Source of the DNA: Auanema rhodensis
Lineage: Eukaryota > Nematoda > Chromadorea > Rhabditida > Rhabditidae
NCBI GenBank assembly: GCA_964057225.1
Contig: OZ059895.1
Coordinates: 7,130,001 to 7,194,000, forward strand
Length of the DNA stretch: 64,000 nt
Reading direction: 5' to 3'
In this document: piece by piece, positions 47,501-62,756 of the stretch
Numbering within the stretch: the first letter of the stretch is position 1
Layout of the letters: each line of letters starts with the position of its first letter
Made by a program: the position numbers and the translations under genes
The notes under the pieces: generated by a model
The model's input: only the letters and a program-made list of their open reading frames with translations
The model's database searches: none
Told to the model about the DNA's origin: nothing

Positions 47501-48854
47501 TTGAGAACTTTTAGCTCGAATGATTATACTGATGAGCGACTTATTTTTTCTTTATTATAACATTTTTCTTCAGTCTTTGCATAAAACCAAAGTTTTCGTC
47601 AGCTCTTTAGCTATCCACGAAAAAGGAAACGATTTCCTGTTTATTGGGGAAACCAAAAGATATCATGCCAACAGGACTATTTGAAATTAAACTAAAAGAA
47701 TGATGATCCTTTTGGATAAATAGGTGTAATCTTTATATATAATATAAAGCTAAATGAGGAGAGCCAAATTAAGTTTGGAAGTTTGTATATTTTATCCGAT
47801 AAGCTGCTTTTCCAAGTTTTATGCTATGTATTTGATATTTATTCATTTCTTCTGTATCCTCGTGCAATTGCTCAATTCAGAATTGTCTCAAATGGTTATC
47901 TAAACATTGAAATACCGCTGGAATATTCAGTTTTGAATATTTATTGAAAGTGTTTGAAAATATTAGATGTTACGGGTTGGGATCTATATTTTTTATATGC
48001 ACGAAGCTTTATATTTTTAATGAAAAACTAAATATTATAAATACATTAGTGTTATAATTGTTTTCACATCCTGATAGTTGTTGCTTTTCCTGTTTTGCTA
48101 GGCGTATATTCCCTAAATATTGATAGAGAAATAAGCTTTTCAATGTTTATACTATTATCGCATAACAAGGGAAACTTAGACGTTTCCGGATTATGTCCAA
48201 TCTTTATTTTTTATTTTTTCTATTGCAATGAAATAAGTAGGGTCGTACATTTTTACATTTTTTTTTAGGGATCGGACCGGATGCTGTAGTGCTTCTTGTA
48301 AGTGCTGGAAAAAACCATGAGAAATGGGTGATACCCGGTGTGTTTTTCTAGTTTTCCAATATTTAACTATTTAATGTTTTTTAAGGCGGTGGTGTGGAAA
48401 CTAATGAAAATCATGAACAAGCTGCCATACGGGAACTAGAAGAGGAAGCTGGTGTTCGAGCAGATGCTATAGAAAAAGTGGGAGTATTCCAGGTATTCAC
48501 ATTCTCATTGTTTTTTCATCCAATATTCTCTATTCAGGATGATGATAAACATCATCGCACCACTGTTTTTCTAATGAGAGTACGCGAAGAATTGGAGCAT
48601 TGGATGGAGGTAAGTCTTGCTCATTTGGACATATTTTCTGAAATTATTCTAAAACTTTGGGCTTTGCCGTAATAAAGAAAAGTCTATGCTTGAATTATGA
48701 ATTACTAACTTCATTTTTTTTAATTCATAGAAATGTTAATATATGATTTTAGGGAGAATGTGGTCGACGACGAATATGGGTTCCAGTCATGGACGGTGTG
48801 GAACATCTGAAAACCTCACATCGAGACATTTTAAATGCTGTATTGTCACGGTAG
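44564..48854 (+). CDS. Diphosphoinositol polyphosphate phosphohydrolase (Nudix)
   Basis: Hydrolyses inositol pyrophosphates and diadenosine polyphosphates. Coding exon 1 gives MVSVAPWKAHTGVVPRQRDA and DGYRIRAAGVCIK; RDADGYRIRAAG matches the DGYKKRAACLCF start of NUDT3/NUDT4. Exon 2 (from 48269) has DAVVLLVSAGKNHEKWVIPG. Exon 3 has the Nudix box: GGGVETNENHEQAAIR followed by ELEEEAGV, which meets the Gx5Ex7REUxEExGU rule with REL. KHHRTTVFLMRVREELEHWM and GECGRRRIWVPVMDGVEHL follow, typical of DIPPs. The C-terminus SHRDILNAVLSR is short. About 155 residues. The first coding intron (44664-48268, 3,605 bp) is the longest in the window. The extra 20 residues before DGY include a Trp/Lys-rich piece, so an alternative start is possible. 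Confidence 0.9.
44664..48268 (+). other. 3.6 kb first coding intron of the DIPP gene
   Basis: Non-coding on both strands as far as I can see. Minus-strand openings at 45405-45647 and 46682-47092 are Lys/Arg/Ser-rich low-complexity readings with no acceptor/donor pattern or recognisable motif. Confidence 0.55.
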
Positions 48855-49135
48855 CAATTACAGAACAAGCCGGACATAATCTGGCACGCAAAATAATGTA
48901 ACCTCTACAATACATACAGCTATTTATCTTCATACCGGCTCTTCTCTTTTTCTTGTTTTACTGGTTATCATCTTTATTTTTCTTACAATGTCTTAAGAAT
49001 AACGATGGGCTGCAACCACAAAACTCTTTTCCTGTACTTGTTGGAGTTAACTACTTGAATTGTGCGGCATACGTCTACATAACTGATGTTCACCCTATAC
49101 TTATATGCCTCTATTCGAACTTCATATATTTATTT

Positions 49136-49149
49136 ATATATATATATAT
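49136..49149. repeat. AT dinucleotide microsatellite
   Basis: A short perfect (TA)n run in the 3' flank of the DIPP gene. Confidence 0.6.
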
Positions 49150-50569
49150 GAATACGACAATGGTCTCACGAGATCAGAGATCATTTGAATATAATTATCT
49201 GGGTGATGTTCATGTGATGTCTGTTAAACTATTTGTTTTTTTATAATAATTGCTTGTCAATTTTTTTATTATGACTTGAATTCTAAGATATGATATTTGT
49301 CTAACCTATAACAGTGTTTTTTCTTTCTTCACCTTATCTTCATATCCCGTCCCGTGCGCCTTTCCTTTCTTAGACAAATAACTATTATTTTGATTTACGT
49401 ATTGTTGTATAATGTCTCAATTACTCTTAATAGCTTTTTTCTGAGCTCCTCTTCTTCGATTTCCAAATTTATCAACCTAACTTGTACGAGTGGAGCATAT
49501 TGACCACTACTTGCTCTGGTTGACAATATTGTCATCACCGAGTGTCCGTTACCACATCGGGTTAGAAAAGCTCAATGAATCAATTTTTTTGAATGTGTAC
49601 ATTAAACATCTATATCATATAACAACAACACACAACAAAGAAAAGACATAATCAAAAGCAGAAATATATTTCACAGCTCTTCCTAAAAAGCGAAAAAAGA
49701 GCACAAGCATGTTAGAAAGTTAAACAAAATTGAACGGAAGAATTTTGATCTACGTAGAAACGTATATACTATACACTATATGGTACAATAGAGCAGGATT
49801 TCAACATTGTCATAGATTATTGTGAGGAATGATCTTCAACTAGCATTATGAAGTATGAAATTTAGAGTTTGATTTGAAAGTCGAGTGGGTTTAAGAAGAA
49901 TAACTTTTAAGCATCTTATCATTAGTTTTAAAAACATAGAAATGCAGAAAATATTTAGGATTTTTAACCCTAAAGATTTTTTGAGGTTTCTGATTTGAAA
50001 ATTGATGTCAAATGTGAAAACAATTTAATGAACGTTATTTGCAATGTACTGCAATTTATTGGAAACAATTTATATATAAAGGTTAAGGTTTTAAGACAAG
50101 TAACTTAATACATTGATTAATAAATATCATAATATTAAACAAAAGCTCATTATAATGTTAAAAAATTAGAAAATAAAAAATTAAATATCTACGCGTCCGA
50201 ATAAAAAAATTCAAATCAAATGAACCGATAGAAGAAAAGTGAACCAATGCGAATTTGTAGTCGACCTTTAAATTTTAAGATTGAAATTCACCGATTCCAG
50301 TGTGGCCTCATGGAAAAAGTTCTGCTAAGTCTCGATTGCTCAATATTGTTTAAAAAAGTATAGTTGCATCATTCTAATAAATTCAACATCTTTCAACATA
50401 TGTACTATATATCTATTATAATTCCTTTATAAACTACAAAATCAGGAAAAGCCTCGGTCAATGTATTGCGTCTTTCGAGTGTGAGGCTAAAATCTTTGGT
50501 ATCTCTGGAACGTTTAGTTATTTTTATCATTTTTTGTAGTTTAAATCTTAAAATTAGGCCTTTTCCTCT

Positions 50570-50584
50570 TTGGCCTAATGCCAA
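50570..50584. promoter_or_regulatory. Perfect NFI palindrome upstream of lin-41
   Basis: The sequence TTGGC-CTAAT-GCCAA matches the full NFI consensus TTGGC(N5)GCCAA with no mismatch. It lies in a GC-rich patch about 860 bp before the lin-41 start. A ten-base match is expected by chance well under once per window. Whether NFI controls lin-41 here is inference. Confidence 0.4.
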
Positions 50585-51442
50585 TTGCGCACTTACTTCA
50601 CGTTCCCACACCGGCCTGCGTCTCTGATCTACTCGCGCTTCTCTCGTCTCTGTCCCGCTCATTTTTTCTTCCACTTTTTTTCCTTTACTCTCGCAGTTGT
50701 CGACCCCGGCGGTCTATACTCAGTTCCATGTTAGTGACAGTTGACATGTTTCTTATAGTTAGTATAAGTTCTAGTATCCGTTTTCGATTGCATACTGTAT
50801 GTGTGGTTTTTTTCCCACGCTTCTACGTTATCAGGTTTTGCTTCCGGTTTCTTCTGTCGTTATCCAAAATTGAGTCAGCTCATAGTGTTGCGCTAAGGAT
50901 AACCTTTCCAATCTTCCGCTGTTTTTCCAAAATATTTTTTTCGTTTTGGGGCTGGATATTGTTCAGATAAAATGTTAACTTGTTCTAATTACTGATGTTC
51001 AAAATCTTTCTGTTGAAATAAACACCTGGAATTTATTTGAATATTTTTGGTTGTTTGTATTGTATATTGTCGTTCGATTGATAAGATGTAATGATGCTTC
51101 TAAATTTTCATCATAGCACACTCTGATAATGTCTTCATAAAATACTCTTTCAACGATAAGCCAGTTTTCTTGTCTTTTTCGATACTCAGTATGTACTAAA
51201 ATTTCTAATTTTTAATATTTGTTCTGAAATAAGACTTGTATTAGTGGAGTAGTAAATTTTAAAGTTTAGACCGTCGCGGTCAACGGGTTCTGCTGCGTAT
51301 CCGACGCTGGCAGTGTACAGACGTACGGGATTGGCGGAGGGACATGCTATGAGCATCTCGACTGAAAGTCTGGTTTGTGACTTATTAGTGCCTAAATAAA
51401 GTTAAGTTTCAGTACGAATAAAATTAAGATTTAATTCAAATT

Positions 51443-55145
<3,703 letters not shown>

Positions 55146-55641
55146 ATGACGAAACGACTAAGTACAGATAGCTAACGTAATCAGCGCGGCTTTGAGCCCC
55201 AAGCTTGCTTGTCTCGTACAGTATCACTAGGTGAACATTCAGTCGTGCTCTGAGCGCCACCCATACTTTCCTTTTTACTATATATTCTTTCTGCATACAC
55301 CGCCTTTCGTTTAAGTTACGTTTTAAAGATTCTCTACTTGCAACACTCCCGATTTGCGATTCGGTTTTCTTGTTGTGTTTTCTGAAGTTTATCTACGTTT
55401 TAGCCATTTTCATATTTTCCCGGTCACCTTACCAGTGATGTATTCTCGGTGATATCTTAGAGGCTAATTTTTTCTAGGCCTCCGTTTTATGTAAAATAGT
55501 GCTCTAGTTTGCTCTAATCATATATTTTTAGCTACTATGGTCTAGTTGAGCACTCCTGCCTTTTTTGTTTGTTGTTGTTCATTTGACCAGGGAACCTTGT
55601 CTGTTGTGCTTCCCCGCCTACATCACCTCATACATCTCAGT

Positions 55642-55663
55642 CTATGCAACCATTCGTACCTCA
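55642..55663 (+). promoter_or_regulatory. let-7 complementary site in the lin-41 3'UTR
   Basis: Reads CTATGCAACC, spacer ATTCG, then TACCTCA. Against let-7 the last seven bases pair perfectly with miRNA nucleotides 1-7. The first ten pair with its 3' half with one G:U wobble in place of A:U, and the centre is bulged. Seed plus strong 3' pairing with a central loop is the architecture of the C. elegans lin-41 let-7 sites. Confidence 0.8.
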
Positions 55664-55687
55664 ACCACTTCATTTTAAAATCCTTCT

Positions 55688-55694
55688 TACCTCA
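55688..55694 (+). promoter_or_regulatory. Second let-7 seed match in the lin-41 3'UTR
   Basis: TACCTCA again, 24 nt after the end of the first site. 3' pairing is weaker (AAAATCC upstream). C. elegans lin-41 also uses two adjacent let-7 sites. A further ACCTCA hexamer is at 55625-55630. Confidence 0.6.
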
Positions 55695-57107
55695 CCAGTG
55701 CGAGTTTTTTGTGACGCATCTGGCTTCTTGTGTGCTTTTGTTTCTGCCTTGACCTCTTTTCATAGGAGTTTAACCAATAGGAATTTAGATTTATTCTAAT
55801 ATGATATCCGGTTTTATTTCTGTAGGTGGTCTTCTTGTATCGATGTAGAGTAGCTAGTTGCACACAAGTGCTTGTCAAGTTTGTAATTATAGTGATCGCT
55901 CACAGAAGACTGCTGCGTACTTCTTTTCTCGGCTTTTGGCTTCATTTCGTCATCATAAGTTTCCCACAACTCTAATATCTCTCTACGAGCTTTAGCCCCG
56001 GGAACTAGAAAGTACGATCAGTTTGTTGAATTTCGACTATGAGCATTTGTTTTACCATTTGTACTTGTGGTGGCGCACCACTAGGCTAGGCCCCGCCAAT
56101 CTAAGAAGTCTAACTCTGGCCCTAATGCCCATAACTGTCTTGTATCTATCCACGTACATTACACCAAATGCAGAATTTTGGGTTATGGCTTGTCGTTGAG
56201 CTTGTGTCAAGCTAGCTGTTTTTTTCTTTAACTGCAGACGACAGCTCACGATCCGTCTACAGTAATTCGGCCCTTTTTCTATCTTCTGTCAATTTCGGTT
56301 TATAGTAGGTTTTACCGTCTAGATAGCACTTAATAATCATAATAAGTTTGTATGTGTCGTAGTATATCCCAGCACCAAGCCCATTGTTAAGAAGCATGCT
56401 TTTCATCCAAGTACAACCCAAGCCATCTCCATATCTCTCCCTCTCGTTGAGCTTGGTCTCGTTTTATTTATTGAAACGAGAGTTGGCTTCCCTGAGGATG
56501 ATTGGCAAGAACTCTTTGAGCAGTTCTTTGAATCCCAGAATCTGTTTCGTCGTTCTGTAGCCTGTTTGATCAGTTTTATTTTATCAGATAGAATTCACTG
56601 GCTACCGAATCGAGTTCGTTTTCAACGAACGTTAACTTTGTTCAGATTACTGTTAGTAGATGCGATTTTCGTATATAGTTCATGGTACCCTCTTTGAATA
56701 TTTTATTAGATTTACTATATACTATCTTCTGTTCTTATCGATTCTCCTACCATCCCTCATACATGATGATAAATTCTAATGTTTTAATAAGTTGGGAAAT
56801 TCTGGTGATAGACACTTTAGATTTTAATTTTTACTTTTTCATTTTTCATCGTACATGTTAATATATATATTTTTAATTTTCGCTTTTCATAATAAAGTTT
56901 TTTGTTTTTCTTTTGTGGTTTTCGAGAACAATATGGAAGTAAACCAAGAAAAGAAAATATTAGATCGCTATAGACGATTTTGCATAGGTAATACGCTAGA
57001 ATGCGAAATATTACAGTTTCATTTTTCTCTGTTATTTGAGAAAAAGCGGTTGTATCCGCGTGTATCTGCGGTCTTGCTCATTGCGTGAATTGAAGAAATT
57101 TCAAACA

Positions 57108-59226
57108 ATGGAATCTTCAATACCAAATCAGAAATTTGACTTAAAAAATATCTTAGCTTTTGGAACCTACATTTTGGAAAATGTGGAACCACCTGCTGTT
57201 GATGGGGATTTTCCAGTAAGTTGAAAACACAAATTTTTCTGTTGTGTTTCATCCAACTTATATTTTATTTCGTAAGGGCATAGGAACCTTCTCCAAAAGG
57301 GCTAATGTAGCTATAGCACCTATAAGTATTTTACGAGGATGGGCATTACTTGTATTAGCAGCTAGTGATAAAACAAAAACAACTTTAGAAAATGGACTAA
57401 AAAAAGGTCAGAATTTTGATAAAAACTAGCTTTTACCGAACTCAGTCGTAGTTTTGGGAACATCTGATGATGTCCATGATATTCTATATTCGATCGCTGA
57501 TCTGCATGGTGACGTTATTAGGTTATATGGTGATTTTCCTCGAGATTCTATTCCTGTGAAGCATATAATTCAAAAAATGACTCAGTACTATGGTGAAAAA
57601 GTTAGCATTCAGTATTCCGCAGTGTTTAAACTATAATTACAATAATCTACATTGATTTCAGCCAGGATTAAACCCACTTCGTCGTATGTGCTTTAGTTGT
57701 GATCATGACGGTTTAAGATCAATTTATGAAATTAATCATGATTTCGCTGTTAGCTATCTTAGATTTGCACGTTGTAATAACACCATTTCAGATTTCCACT
57801 AATAATAAGATACGGTACGTTATCCGAGAAGAAGATGCTCCATGCCGGTATTTGTACCTGAGTAAATTAGTTACTGAACCAATTTCTAGACGTGCAATAA
57901 CTGTCCTAGTATCAGCTGTGGACTATACATTTTATTGGAAACATCAGGGTAACCCCCTTGAGCCTAGACTACATTATTTTTATAACTGCTCTGAGAAAAA
58001 AACTAAGGGTAGAACTGTGGTATGTGCCCGGTTTCAAATCGTATATCGTTGTTACTAGGTACATGCTTGGACGATCCGTGACGAATTTCGTTGTATAGAG
58101 GTTGGCAATTTATCTGTCGTTCAATTGGAATCTTTTTCCCCCAAAAAAATTCTTTATCTAATAAAGTAAAAAATTTTTTGAGCATTTTATTTCGCGATTG
58201 ATGATAAGAAAAAGTTTAGATGCGGCACTCAGGCACCAACTGCAGATGAACTGAATCATATTATAAAAAACACTCCCAAAGAACCAAAAACAAACAAATC
58301 CGTACGTTTACTAAATTGTTAACAAAGAAGTTCTCAAATTCTGGCTCTTCCATGATGGACAGAGTAAATATATTTTTTAAAGATCATAACGATTCTCTCT
58401 AATTCTGAACTTTAGATATGTTTTCCTCGCTTCACCGTAGCTACTCCAATCCAATTACGTGAATGCTTCCGAAAAAAAGGTGGATATGGATTTAATCGAG
58501 TCTTTGATAGAGAAAAGGTTCTATTTTTCATTTTACATATAGTTTTTATTTTTTTTAGTCAGTTTTAACAGGCTTTTTAACACATTTTCATCCGTTTTAT
58601 CCCAATTTAACTACACTATGGGATTTTTATCATAAATCCTTAATAACCGTAGGTGTACTAATCAAATATTACAAATTTTCTTTATTTACAGATTGCTGAT
58701 GAACAAGAATGCGGATCAACTTCTACTCCTCCATGTAACTTCTGCTAATATGAAAACATAAAAATAACTAAACAGTTAATGCCTTTTTTAGTACGTCTTC
58801 AAGTTGGTTTCGAATCACGTTTACGATATGAGCTTTCACCTTGGAATTTCAACAATGGTATTTTCTGTTTATTTTCTAATTATCTTATTACCAAAGTTCT
58901 TTTACAGATTATGGAGCACAGTGTAAAAAGTATCATGAGGAACGCTTACCGGGATATATAGACAGTTCTTGTCCAGCTGAAGGTATCCGAAATTCATGCA
59001 GATGTTGTGTCATGGTTGTTGTTTAGAAATGGTAGCTAATATTGTGTTTGATCATCCGTTCTATTTTGCACTTGTTCAACATGACTCAATTTCTCCAGTT
59101 ATACTTTGCATGGGCTTTTTTGTAAGAAATATTACTTGTATTGGTTTTCTTAACTTCTTCATATGCTCCATTTTACAGAATAATATGGATGTAGTACCCG
59201 ATTCCTCTGATGTTGGAGTAGTATAA
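57108..59226 (+). CDS. Divergent serpin-like protein
   Basis: The fold assignment comes from both ends. N-terminus: FDLKNILAFGTYILENVEPP then KRANVAIAPISILRGWALLV and LAASDKTKTTLENGLKK, matching the serpin helix A, NVxISPxSI and LGAxGxT segments. C-terminus: MVANIVFDHPFYFALVQHDS and PVILCMGFF, matching the signature F-x-x-DHPF-x-F. Between are LVSAVDYTFYWKHQGNPLEP (strand 3A/4C region), VHAWTIRDEFRCIEVG, and ICFPRFTVATPIQLRECF before the loop. Where an inhibitory serpin has the hinge E-E-G-T-x-A-x-A, this model reads LQVGFESRLRYELSPWNF and a Cys-rich piece, so it is probably not an inhibitor. There is no signal peptide, as in nematode SRP proteins. Splicing in the middle (58070-58380 and 58980-59030) is uncertain; coding sequence may be missing or the gene partly decayed. 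Confidence 0.62.
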
Positions 59227-60248
59227 CAGATTCAAATTTATATATAGCTAAACTTTTTACTTTTACTCTCATTTGCATTAGTCAATTCGATTTTTTCTTC
59301 ATTATATTTGTTTTATCCAAAATGAACTCAAACTTGAACATTAATGAACGACGAATGTGCAATGGAATGATTACTGGCATTTGTACTTTATGCTGTCCTC
59401 AAAGGGCATTCTTTATATTACTAGTGAGAGTGAAATCTTTTTCTGCTTCGTCATACTGTTCTACATGTGCCCCTACTTTTTGTAGCTTTGATTTTTTTCT
59501 ATCTTTTACTCATAGGTAATCAAGTTTATAAAAAAATATTTTTGGAATGACTCCAGTGTTTATTGATATATTCAGACATTTTTTTTAAATGCTTTATTGG
59601 TTATAATATGTTCTTGATAATTTCGAATCCATTTAACAGCTTTTCAATTAGAACTATTTTCTATACTCGAAATTGAAAGTATTCCAATGGCGGGAGAGAA
59701 TGCGCCAACGTTTTGGCATGGCGCATAACGCGTTTATCTTCAGTCTGCCTTGTTAATCTCTTAAGGAACTCTTTATTTTTATTTTACACGTATTCACTAG
59801 AAATGTATATCATTATCTGTTAAAAGTGCATACTATTATTTGAGTTTGAATACGCATGCCTCTGGTTTTTGGACTTCCGCGAATAGTCCTACAAATCGTA
59901 GACCCTAAAAGCTGATGAACCCAGCATTTTGCGGTTTGAAAATTTTGAATTTGAGAAAAATAAACTCCATGATTTTCATAGTTTAAATAGTAATCTTGAT
60001 TTACGTTTCAACTTTTATGATGAATATGAGTTTCTCAATGCTATAGTTTTTCCATTTTTTTCTTTTGGATATATTTTGATGATTGCTAATATATTCAAAG
60101 ATTGTAACCAATTTAATAGTCAATAGTTTTTCTGTGAAAAAAAGTTCAATTTTAGTTTAATCTTGGCATTCACGTAGATTTGCACGTAACGTCACGTGAA
60201 CAGAATGTTGATGATTCATATCTTAATTCTGTAATGCGGTGAAGTCTT
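59227..60248. other. Intergenic between the serpin-like gene and the membrane protein gene
   Basis: About 1 kb, AT-rich, no supported exon. A CGCCAACG/GGCGC patch near 59690-59730 is the only GC-rich part and may belong to a promoter. Confidence 0.4.
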
Positions 60249-62006
60249 ATGAATATCACTAATATTCGACAACTTTTCTTATTTTTGACCGTATCATACG
60301 TAGTCACTATCTATTTAATTTGGAATAAGTAAGTAGGAAAAAACAGTAGCTTAAATATTTTATTGTATCGGTGCTGGTGCTTGCTTTTTTTTTGTTTTCT
60401 TTTCTGGAATTCGTTATGTCATTTTTATCTTTTCAGGGTCCTTAAATTTGCTAAAAGAAATAGTAGGACGAGTATTACTACAACAGCGCCTTCTACTTCA
60501 GGCGATTTACTTGCTAAAACTTTAACTGACGTTTTGTATTCTTCCATTTCTTCCAAATTCAGTTTTAGAAAGAATATATCATTTTCAAACATTTCAAAAA
60601 TGTTCAATGGTAAAACTTTGGATTTTTTCTTCATTGTTAATTTTAATTTTTTAGTAGGAAAGCATGACTTTTTAACAGTAGCTCGCCTGGCTTCCCTCGA
60701 AGACGACACTTTGTTGTGTATGTTTTTTTTGGTTTCAATTTGCCTTAAATAATTTTTTTCAGGTATGCAATCTACTCCGCCTGAATGGGTAACTGGACCT
60801 CGTGATTTATCTTCACTTCCAACTATTCTAGAAGCTACCACAGCTCTTGAAAAGAACATAGCGTATTTTTCTTATCTAAATATCAAGATCAAAGTTATTT
60901 ATTTTTAGAGAATATGCTTTTGCGGAAATGCTTAAAATTATTGAGCGTTGCGAACCTACAACAGAAGAACATTTTTCTGTGTTAGAATCAGCATATGGAA
61001 ATATATTTTTTTGGTTTGATAGCTTAGGTATGCGATTTTAGTGTTATCGGTACTATAAAATTTGAATCCAGATTCTGAAGATGCTCAACCTGGGTTGGTA
61101 CTGGACGCAGTGCCTTTCCTCATTGAAAATTCGGCTAAGTACGAACGATTGCATTACGCAGTGGAAAATCTGAAAGGATTTCTAAAACAGTGTCTACAAC
61201 GCGCAGATGCGGTACGTGTCTTTAACTTCCTAAAAATATTTTATTGGTGGATATAATTTTGCCACTTTTTGAAAATATTCATTCTAATACTATATGACAA
61301 TGTCTGGAGAGACATATTTGTTCTATATCTTATATCGAACTTATCCACCTGTTTTTATCAATCTTAATATTTTCTATCTACCGGATCTTTTTCTTGTCAT
61401 CCTGTATTAGTTCCTTCATAACCCAGCGACTTCATTACTGTTTTCTCTGAGCATACATTCATGTATATGATGTCACTTCATATGGTCATTATAAATAAAG
61501 CCCTCGTGCATTTGCGATAAGACCTCAAACCCTTTTGCTCTTCCAAAACTATTCACATTTAGTATACTTGTAATGTAGTGAGATGGCTCAGCTTATTGCC
61601 ATGACATTACATGGTTTTTGCCCACTATTTGTTTCAATTTATTAAGTTAGGATGGCAATTAGGATATCGGGAATGTAAATGTTACACTATATTAACTTTT
61701 CAAGACTAACGCATTCCTGAGCAGCATGAAGTGTTTCATTTGAAAAAAGTGACGCTATTTCTTATTTAACTGTAATCTTTATTCCCCATTATTTTTCTTC
61801 ACCAAGTCTCATTATGAAGACTTTTCTTTGAGCATTTCCTTTGTCGATATATTTTCTGGAATTGATATTAATCTAATTCTATTTTATTAATATTTCGCAC
61901 CCAATTTCCTTATATGTAGAAAACTCCAAAAAAAAAGCAGCAGGCTGACTCAGTCATAAAAGATAAAAACATATGCCGAATGTTTTCATGGGAATGGTTG
62001 AATTGA
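60249..62006 (+). CDS. Uncharacterised N-terminally membrane-anchored protein
   Basis: Not a family I recognise. Exon 1 gives MNITNIRQLFLFLTVSYVVT then IYLIWNK, a signal anchor or uncleaved signal. A basic Ser/Thr-rich stretch (KFAKRNSRTSITTTAPSTS) and GDLLAKTLTDVLYSSISSKF follow. Then HDFLTVARLASLEDDTLL, TPPEWVTGPRDLSSLPTILE, EYAFAEMLKIIERCEPTTEE, SVLESAYGNIFFWFDSLDSE, DAVPFLIENSAKYERLHYAV and ENLKGFLKQCLQRADA. The last two-thirds look alpha-helical and soluble. Phases agree over six joins to 61212. A final exon from about 61921 (KTPKKKQQADSVIKDKNI, then a stop at 62004-62006) is in phase but rests on one acceptor, across a 700 bp intron. Otherwise the frame stops in the intron near 61254. 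Confidence 0.6.
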
Positions 62007-62562
62007 AAAAGCGATAAATACTTCTCTTTTCACTTTTTCTTCTGAATTGGATATTCCCCCTTTTCGGTTCTATATAGCAAATAATTTTTCTATAAGACTC
62101 ATGAATGAAAATTATGATGGACTTCGAAAACTTCTATATGAAAATCAGTCACATGCTCAGAGCGATAGGAATCGCTATAGTTTTTTCATTGTCCTAATTT
62201 TTGAACTGAATACTTTTCTGTGGATGTATCACCAGCTTTTTTCGTTTATCTCTTAGCCTGACTGTCAACCTCACCAGCTGCGTTTTTAATTGGTCTTCAT
62301 AACGTTTACAGCTGTGTTATAGAGACATTTAAACTGAATAGTATGAGCGTTTACTTTAGTTCATGTAATTCAAAAAAATTGTAGTTGGAACAAAAGAATG
62401 TTCTACTGCTTTTGGTCGCGTTCAATATGTTGTGTGTTAGTTTAAATGCCTTTCATATTAGAAATAAAAATGTTCGGAGCTTGCTGAACAAATAAGCATA
62501 AACTTCAAGCTTATATTTCTATTGTTCAAAAAAAGGATTTTAATTATAAACATCTGAAAAAT

Positions 62563-62756
62563 TTAGTTATCTTTGTACTTTGGTGATTTTTTTTGAATTG
62601 CCAGGGTTGATTCCCCAACTGTTGGCTTAGGTGGCATAGAATAAATCTTTCGTCTTTCATAAGGATCCTTTGATTTTTGGAGCACGTGAAGTGAAAAAAT
62701 TTTTTTTCTCTCATAGGTCTTCCCAATTGTACAGAACGAATAAGTTTTGCATTGAT
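62563..62756 (-). CDS. Candidate terminal exon of a minus-strand gene
   Basis: After an ATCACAG acceptor the minus strand is open from DQCKTYSFCTIGKTYERKK through to a stop at 62563-62565: IFSLHVLQKSKDPYERRK, IYSMPPKPTVGESTLAIQKK, SPKYKDN. The segment contains a near-repeat: TYERKKIFSL then PYERRKIYSM. Another frame of the same exon is also open for most of its length, so the reading frame is not certain. Upstream exons would lie to the right. No family recognised. Confidence 0.35.

Larger units (their letters stand above)
48855..51442. other. 2.6 kb intergenic region upstream of lin-41
   Basis: The first part (48900-49600) is AT- and pyrimidine-rich 3' flank of the DIPP gene. The part at 50430-50730 is more GC-rich and includes a perfect NFI palindrome. 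The part at 51250-51360 is also GC-rich and could be a non-coding first exon of lin-41. No coding exon is supported. Confidence 0.45.
55146..57107 (+). other. lin-41 3' flank / presumed long 3'UTR
   Basis: About 1.9 kb without convincing coding exons before the serpin-like gene. It holds let-7 seed matches near 55.65 kb and an AATAAA at 56891-56896, so the lin-41 3'UTR could run about 1.75 kb. A short open exon at 56934-56987 (MEVNQEKKILDRYRRFC) does not join in phase to the next gene. Confidence 0.55.

Noticed and set aside
56934-56987. Upstream exon MEVNQEKKILDRYRRFC for the serpin-like gene
   Set aside because: Ends in phase 1 and no acceptor gives a matching phase into the serpin frame without a stop.
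60425-60859. 144-codon minus-strand open frame
   Set aside because: Antisense to exons of the membrane-anchored protein gene, which has consistent phases and splice sites on the plus strand.
61570-61620. tRNA-like string near GATGGCTCAG
   Set aside because: No matching acceptor stem, T-loop or anticodon arm can be paired.
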